Source: Sanguinoderma infundibulare (Eukaryota; Basidiomycota; Agaricomycetes; Polyporales; Polyporaceae). Taken from it: a stretch of 64,000 nucleotides of DNA. The stretch covers positions 3,906,001 to 3,970,000 of the forward strand of contig JAVLRN010000003.1 of NCBI GenBank assembly GCA_032821775.1. Direction: 5' to 3'. Shown here piece after piece: positions 57,661 through 64,000 of this stretch (position 1 is its first letter; every line of letters starts with the position of its first letter). The notes under the pieces are model-generated. The model had not been told where the DNA came from. It saw nothing but the letters and a program-made list of their open reading frames with translations, and did not search any database. Both the position numbers and the translations under genes were made by a program.

Positions 57661-59059
57661 ATGGCTGCTCGACGAGGAAAGGCCTACGCGCTCCGAGGAC
57701 AGCCCGGCCGTTTCCAGGTCGCTCGCCCTCGACGTGCTAAGGAGAGGCTACCATACGAGTTATGGGTCAAGATATGGGTTATTGCGAATATTGCTATCGA
57801 CGCATCTCAGAACTGGTGTATTCTAACATGCTGTTTAGGTCAAAGCAGACGTAGACCAAGACTGTAAAAAGTGCCGCCGCCGTCCCCCAGGACTGGGCGA
57901 CTTTCCCTCTGGCGAGTTTCCAATGGATGAAGAGCAGCTCCAGGCCTGGCGGAAGAAGGCTCAGTGGGCAGCCAGCTTTGAAGGAGCATACGAGCAATTC
58001 GAGGCGGACTTGTACAAGCGTCCCATTATCTTTTCCTTGGGTGCTTTAGAGTCTCTGCTTAATGTGCGTGCATACATCTGTTTGCATCCCTGCTGATTTC
58101 TCATCCCCTGCAGACACGTACTGTTAGGACCAGTCGCGCCCACTGTGTTCAGGACCTCAACCTCGTTCTCTCACATGAGATGGCTATCCAGTTCAACTGG
58201 GACACAAACAAAGAAGCATGGTCCTCCTTCTCAAGGCTAAGGACACTCACCCTCGCATACGTCGGATACAGAGACGTTCAACCCCTTTGCTGCTACGGTC
58301 CCATTGCCCCCTATTTGCCACCCTCACTGGCACTCCTGCGACTTCGGCCATACTGCGATGACAAGGTGAGCTCTGGACTTTTTTTTGTGAGGACGTGACT
58401 CTGAAGTGGTTGTCCAAGGAATACCGCTACTTCCAAGACCTCACATATGGAAAGGAGGGCCAGGTATATCTTTTTTTCATGAACAAGAGTGATGGGCCAG
58501 ACTTATGGGCTTCACAGATCGTAGACCGGTGCTTACGATTCTGGCAAAAACCAGAGTGGGCAGCGCAGGTCAAGATCTTTCAGAACATACCCACCATACA
58601 CATTCACGCATCGGTGTACGTTGTGTGGCCTCCCTACTCCGCTACAGCTGCGAAGACGGCGTTCTCCTCATGGACTGGTCAGGTAGAGGGGGGGGGAAGC
58701 TAACCACCATCGCAGTCACCTTGTTTCACCCACAGGAGGGGGAGGACATCGAGGTGGCTGTGAAGAGTGTTCGTGGCGACCTCTCTGAAGAGCTGGGTGG
58801 CGACGCTGAGGTCGTGGTCAATGATGACATGGTCCTAGATGCCGCAAAGCAGTGGGGCTACCTGCCCCTGGAAGCAGAAGACACTGAAGACTTTCTGTCA
58901 TCAGAGTTGCTGGAATATGACTGGACGCGGAGGAACGGCAACTGGGAGGTCAGCTTGGAGGGGGCGGAGGCCGGGCGATGGGGATGGGACTATCTTCGCT
59001 TTGCTTGGGGTGCCGCTTACCAGCTGGACTATCGCACTTGCACAGACTGGGGTGAGTAG
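57661..59059 (+). CDS. F-box-like protein, unassigned subfamily
   Basis: The start MAARRGKAYALRGQPG leads to an F-box-like LPYELWVKIW that ends exactly at a donor. Exons 57661-57777, 57839-58063 and one starting about 58114 join in phase. The later part includes a short 41-base intron candidate (58366-58406) and reads IVDRCLRFWQKPEW, EGEDIEVAVKS and a final DYRTCTDWGE. A small Cys pair (DCKKCRRRP) follows the F-box. SCF-adaptor function is inferred only from the motif. The 3' exon structure is uncertain. Confidence 0.5.
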
Positions 59060-59444
59060 GAAGATGAAGAGCAGGGTGAGGAAGAGGACGCGGAGACAGA
59101 AAGTGGATGCACGTCATGGACGTGGACTTGCGCGCATAGAGTTACGATTTGCTACTCAGTTTCACGCACACAAGATTTTTCGGAATGGCATGGAGCAATT
59201 CCTGAGCAACAATGGTATGGACACAAATGGTATGGACAAAAGTCTTAGTGGCATTCCCATCCGAAATAATAGTGTGCGATTTGACAAAAGTGTACGTAGT
59301 CGTTACATGGGTGCGTAGCCGGCGCAAGCGTACCCGTAGTCATCTCCACCATCCCTGTCCTCCTTGTCCTCCGCCCCGAGATCGTCCTCATCGTCCGAGG
59401 ACTGTTCATCCTTCTCCCTGCTACCATCCTCGTATTCCAACCTT

Positions 59445-61186
59445 TTACCAGACCGTTTTGTTCAGCACCGCGGCCACGCCTTGTCCCCATAGTGCCTGTG
59501 CCGCACCTGCACCAAAAGGTGAGAACATGTTTTCGATGAGCCGATGTAGAAGCACAGATGAAAGTCTACGAAGACGCACTGGACGGATGGTAGTTATTCC
59601 CCCAGAAGTCGCCGGTGCCCCCGTACGAGGTGTTGTCGACGAACCCGTACGCCGTCGAATCATCCAAGACCGTGGTGAACACCGCGTTCGAGTCCCAAAG
59701 CCAAGTCCGGACCTTCAGCAAAACGTAAGCCACCGCCGTGCACCACCTCGCCGGTTCATTGACGGAATATACACTCCAGCGTTCGTAGCGGTGAATGATT
59801 GTGCCCTCTCCGCGAGCTTCGCGTTGAAGCCTGCAATAACAGTCTTCTCAAGAGCCTGCGCGTCAGCGCTCTGAGCCAGCATCTGGGGAAGAGAAATGGT
59901 GAGCTTCTTCATGATGACGTATTGCATCATAACTGACCAGTGGGGACCGGTCGAGAGGTGGAACGTTGATGAAGAGGAAGTTCCTCGCGCTGACATCGCT
60001 GCGAGGACGCGGTCAGCCAACAAAACGAAAGGCCTCACTGACGCTTGTGCATACTACTGCAGGCGGAAGAACAAAACGACTCACAAGCTCCTGAACCTGG
60101 CCAAAGTACGAGTCCAGGAGCACGTCCGAGAACCTGTCCCGTACGTTTAATACATCACCTTCCGCATCGCAACCGTTCACCATGTACTCACGCGTCCTGG
60201 TCTCCGCTCTGGTAGTAGCTGTTTCCGATGTCGTTGATCCCGATCCACACCGAGAACAATGCATTCTTGCTCGTCCACGACGCCGTCGCGGGCTTGTCCG
60301 CGACCCCGCCGTCCAGGAACTCGTTCACCTGGTCGATCAGCGACAGCACCATCGCCTCGTATGGCGCGACTAGCGACCGTTGATCGTCGCGCCGCCGTGC
60401 GCATAGTTGTACGTCAGGATGAGCGAGTTGTTGTACACGGTCATGTCGACGTCGATCCAGTTCGTGCTGCCGACGGCGGTGTAGCCCGGGTACGGAGGGT
60501 TGCCGAGCGAGTTTCGGTGAGCTCTAGGAAGAGGGAAGAGCTGGACAAGGTGACGCCGGGCTCGAGCGTCGGGGCCGGGGCCTGCTCCGGCTCGGACTGA
60601 GGCGGAGTCGGCAGATGGTGAGAGAAAGCGGGAGCGGATTTGGGAACGAGTTCTGGCCCTTGTGCTCGTGCTTGTTCTGGGGGTGCAGTCCGGTCGGCGT
60701 GAGATGTGCAGAAGGCGGATGGGAATTCCGAATGCAGTGGATGGAGAATGTGGAGATTGTCCACCAGGAATTCGGTCTACTCACCAGCGTGATAAAGGTC
60801 CACGGGCGGGCTCCGGGGGGAGCTAGGGTCACGATCCATCATCCAAGTGAACAAACTGCCGTCGCACGTGGGTCAGGGAAGAAGACCCTTGTGGAGCGTC
60901 GGACTGGTTGCCGTAGCGGGCGCGTGAGGGGAAGAAGCAGCTGAGGGGCGGCAGGGCGGCGCGGTGGGGTGGGGGCGAGAGGGAGGTGTCGCGGGAGTTG
61001 GCAGAGCGTCCCGAGTCGTCGGAGGCTGGTGGTGCGGGAGTGAGAGATAGAGCGGATGCTCGGTGGGGAGGAGGGAGGTACCGAAGAACTCGGTGTGGAG
61101 GGAGTGCAACGGCGCCTTGTGCTCGAGGCGAGTGTGATCACAAGAAAGAGGGAGGCAGAAAGCATTAGAGCTGGAGGAGAAAGCAT
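59445..61186 (-). pseudogene. CE16/SGNH-type acetylesterase with one-base frameshift
   Basis: Minus strand. A signal peptide (MLSPPALMLSASLFLVITL) starts near 61186. Conserved SGNH blocks appear downstream: NPPYPGYTAVGSTNWIDVD, YNYAHGGATI, then LVAPYEAMVLSLIDQVNEF, ALFSVWIGINDIGNSYY, and the C-terminal FWGNNYHPSS spliced to VAAVLNKTVW with the stop at 59445. Between GGATING and LVAPYE the frame slips by one base (about 60370-60385), giving an immediate TAG. No intron can fit. Also, block I (GDS) could not be located with certainty. Family members are secreted and deacetylate hemicellulose oligosaccharides. Confidence 0.65.
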
Positions 61187-61369
61187 GGTCGCCGTAGCCA
61201 TAACGGCCCTTGGGGACTCAAACGAGAGAGGGTGCGGTGCGAAGACGGTCACTCCTAGCCGGTCGTGGGCGCCTCTAGTCGTCTTCGTTGTCGACGTCCT
61301 TCATCCTCCAGGCTCTCCCTCGGCGCGGACTTGCACGCTGCTCTTCCCACTTATCCTCGCTCTAGCGGG

Positions 61370-62200
61370 ATGCCGAGTGACCTTGACAAGTTCGTCATCG
61401 TCGTCTGCAAGCCGATACCCGTTCCGCTCAGTCCTTGACATGCCCCGGCAGACAAATCGAGCAGCTCCTCCGGTGCGAGCCCATCTCCAAAGAACAAGTC
61501 AAGCGGCTCCATCTCAAGACCCACGAGATCCTCATCGAGGAGGCCAATGTGCAGGTGGTCGACTCCCCAGTAACAGTGAGCACATCTCTAGTTAGTCGTG
61601 TGCTGGGACGAACACGCCAAGTAACACAGGGTTCGAGATGTGTGGGGACATATACGGGCAGTTCTGGGACATGATGGAGCTCTTCAAGGTCGGCGGGCCT
61701 TGCCCAGAGACGAATTACCTGTTCATGGGTACATGCATAACGCGTCGGACGCGTCTTTGTGCTGAGCTTCGCACCCCAGGCCACTTTGTCGATACAGCGT
61801 CCAGACGTTCCTCCTCCTGCTTGCCCTCAAAGTCCGCTATCTGGAACGCATGACCCTCATCCGCGGAAACCACGAGTCAAGGCAAATCACCCAGGTGTAT
61901 GGCTTCTTCGACGAGTGTCAAAGAAAGTAAGGGAGCAGCAACATTTGGAGGTGGTGTTGTGAGGTCTTCTACTACCTTGCGCCGGGTGCCATCGTCGATG
62001 GAAGGGTGTTTTGCGTGCATGGAGGGTTGAGTCCCAGTCTGCAGAGCATCAACCAGGTGAGTTTCATCATACTCGTATTCGACCACCGCGCCCCTGGACC
62101 CCTCAACCCATCGTACGCCCAGATACGCACGATTGACGGGGAGCAGGAGGTGCCGCACGATGGGGCAATCTGCAACCTATGATGGTCAGACCCTGACAGT
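61370..62200 (+). pseudogene. PP4-type serine/threonine phosphatase copy, decayed
   Basis: The start MPSDLDK splices to [17 protein letters not shown]; then [10 protein letters not shown] and an intron follow. The metallophosphatase signature reads GDIYGQ instead of GDIHGQ, so a metal-ligand His is lost. The DRGFYS block is deleted (frame lost at about 61790). Downstream, [20 protein letters not shown] and [12 protein letters not shown] are well preserved. TAA replaces the Tyr after ECQRK (61927-61929), and TGA precedes WSDPD. The sequence resembles PP4 catalytic subunits (PPH3) and retains introns, so it is a genomic rather than retro-copy. Confidence 0.75.
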
Positions 62201-62309
62201 ACATCATGTTCTCTTCCGTCCCTGCATCTCCATCTTGTTCTCCCTTCGGACCCTGACCGACGGTCGATGTGGGGCAGACCTTACCGGTTGGGGGCTCTCC
62301 CTGCGTAGC

Positions 62310-62990
62310 TGGCCGAGTTCAACGTCACCGTTGTCTTCCGGAAAGGCGACAAGAGGAAGAGCCGGGAATCGTCTGACGGTCCGACGAACATGTTCTCGAT
62401 GCTCAGCGGGAACCCGGAGAATACTGCGGAGGTCACAGGCAAGTCGAGCCGTCTCCCGAGCAGGAAGCGCTTTACTGATCTTGGACCTAGTGGTGCTCCC
62501 CAGGGCAGCGCTCCCCAGCGGAGAAGGCTCCAGCTGCTGCCTCGCACGGTTCCCCTGGACAACAAGTCAGAGTCTACCCCTGCTGCACCTACGGTCAACT
62601 CCGAGGGCGAGGGCGAGGGCGAGGGCGAGGAAGAGCCGTCTGGCACGCCATCGACATCTGAGTCTGAGGCCAAGACGTGTATCATGGAGGACTTGAAGGC
62701 ATTCTTCTCGATTCGTGATCTCGAGGAGGCAGAGGTGTACTTCACGAAGCTCCCGACAGAACACCGACATCTGCTGGTCGACAAGGGCGATCGAGTCGAA
62801 GCAGGCGGACGCTCAGCTCATCGCGGACCTCTTCGGTCTTGCCATCGCTCGAATTCTGTGCTCACCAGCATCGTTCGAGGAGGGCTTCACGCGGATGGCG
62901 GAGGTTATAGACGACGTCGTCGACGCGCCAAAGGCATCAGCTGACCTGGTAGGCTTCTTCGAAGCAGGGGTCATTGTGGGGAAAGCTTAA
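62310..62990 (+). pseudogene. 3' fragment of eIF4G (MA3 region)
   Basis: The frame reads NMFSMLSGNPENTAEV, KLQLLP-like RRRLQLLPRTVP, an acidic EGEGEGEGEEEP stretch, and then the MA3 helices EEAEVYFTKLPTEHRHLLVDK. After that one base shifts the frame and ESKQADAQLIADLF and CSPASFEEGF continue to a stop at 62990. This matches the C-terminal third of fungal translation initiation factor eIF4G, without its RNA-binding and MIF4G parts. It follows the phosphatase fragment directly, in the same orientation. Confidence 0.7.
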
Positions 62991-62999
62991 ATTTCGGTG

Positions 63000-63216
63000 T
63001 CGGGACTCATCGGGGTAGATCTAGTATGACTAGTAGGTATCACAACTGCTCTGTATGTGTACTGGTAGGGTTACAAGCTACGGCCCCATATTGTATGGGC
63101 GCCCCAGGCCTTCCATTTTAGGAAATGTTGGAGGGACCTGCGAATTTCTGAACAGCGCACCCCTCGCAACCTAACGCCCACGCCGCCACTTTTTGGCACC
63201 ACGTCGTGCCCTCGCA
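63000..63216. other. short spacer
   Basis: No feature seen. Confidence 0.4.
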
Positions 63217-64000
63217 ATGGAGGTAAGTTGTAAGCCGGCCTTATCATGTACTCATATTGACTATACTATATCCAACTGGAACCCAGAGTTACACATTGGA
63301 CGAAGAAGAGATTCGTGTTCTTAGGGTGCACCTCAGCAGCTCCCCAGACCTGGCTCACCAGCCAGTTCTGCAACGCCTACTGCATGCTTGGGGAGGGCCC
63401 TTAGGTGCCTAACTTCATTCTAAGAAATATTCTGCACTTATCGTTGATCAGACTTAGCCCCTAGGCCTGAGGAGGCGCAGGAGGACATGTCCATGCAGGT
63501 GACGGCTACGTCAGGCCAGTGTATTCCCCTTTGGCTGACAGAAAGCGCAGGATGTGTTCCAGCAACCTGTGAGTACAGTCTTGCGACTTTTTGCTTTTAC
63601 TTAGACAGCCTGAACTTAGGAACCTGTCGCCCAGCACACAGCGAGGGGAGAGGTCACCACTGAATTTTCTGGACCCCCTCAACGCGGTACGAAGCGCAAG
63701 AAGAACGACGTATCCAGGACAGGGATCCCTCATACCTCTCTCCCTGGCACTGAGAACGTATGGGCCTCTTCGAACGCTAATCCCAATGCTGCGGCGCAAG
63801 TGCCTGCCCTTCAGGCTAAGGCGACCTCGAGCAACACGAGGAACTCCAAGCCTAGAAGAAGACCACCCTGTGCCCGAGGCGGTGTGGCTTGGGAGCCTCC
63901 CATGAAGAGGACGAGGAGCAATGCAGAAGCCGCTGACAATGAAGAGGAGGATACTGTAAGGGTCAGATGGAACGTGGTGGCGGCGGATGGCGACCGAATC
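63217..64000 (+). CDS. unrecognised gene, truncated by window end
   Basis: A two-codon first exon (ATG GAG, 63217-63222, donor gtaagt) joins an exon reading SYTLDEEEIRVLRVHLSSSP. Further small exons follow (PRPEEAQEDMSMQ; DVFQQP) and a long one from about 63619 that is open to the window edge. The product is basic and Ser/Pro-rich (RGTKRKKNDVSR, PPMKRTRSN), suggesting a nuclear protein. No family is recognised. The 3' end is outside the window. Confidence 0.45.

Overview
The window is nuclear DNA of a filamentous Basidiomycota fungus, most likely a wood- or litter-degrading Agaricomycete. Genes are split by many 45-75 bp GT-AG introns. Host genes include a copper-radical glyoxal oxidase, a sugar porter and an APC amino-acid permease. 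The transposons are KDZ elements with the CxC1/CxC2 cysteine clusters and linked TET/JBP genes typical of this group. Exon joins were made by hand. Where phases are said to close, I checked donor, acceptor and reading phase base by base.

Layout. 1-20.2 kb is an ordinary host region: an F-box-like gene (+), a possible unrecognised multi-exon gene, a secreted proline-rich repeat protein (+), glyoxal oxidase (-), an MFS sugar transporter (-) and an APC permease (+), with 1-2 kb spacers in which I see little. At 20.8-21.3 kb lies a small inverted-repeat element.

21.86-50.1 kb is two nested KDZ transposons. The outer gene encodes a CxC1-type KDZ transposase fused to a C-terminal Ulp1-like cysteine peptidase. 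It is split by a ~23.57 kb second element (22503-46069). That element is flanked by an 8-bp direct repeat, TTACAATC, and has alignable inverted ends and ~2.5 kb inverted subterminal arms with 219-bp tandem repeats. It carries a CxC2-type KDZ transposase, an intact TET/JBP-type 2-oxoglutarate/Fe(II) dioxygenase, a long acidic protein that fits the HMG-like gene of these elements, a cysteine-cluster coiled-coil protein and several unrecognised genes. One of these is a tandemly duplicated gene with an acidic tail. Both transposase genes keep every checked splice phase (one join at the insertion site excepted) yet contain in-frame TGA codons, most where CGA (Arg) is expected. This suggests C-to-T decay.

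50.1-64 kb holds a direct duplication, a gene of unknown function, a kinase-fold gene and an F-box-like gene. It also holds a cluster of damaged host-gene copies: a Tfip11/Ntr1-type G-patch protein, a CE16/SGNH esterase, a PP4-type phosphatase and the 3' end of eIF4G. A gene truncated by the window edge ends the sequence.

How the parts work together. The TET/JBP enzyme is expected to oxidise 5-methylcytosine, the KDZ transposase to move the element through its repeat-rich arms, and the HMG-like and Cys-cluster proteins possibly to bind DNA. The KDZ-TET/JBP-HMG association is established for basidiomycetes. The nesting, cargo, arm structure and selective decay seen here are specific to this locus.
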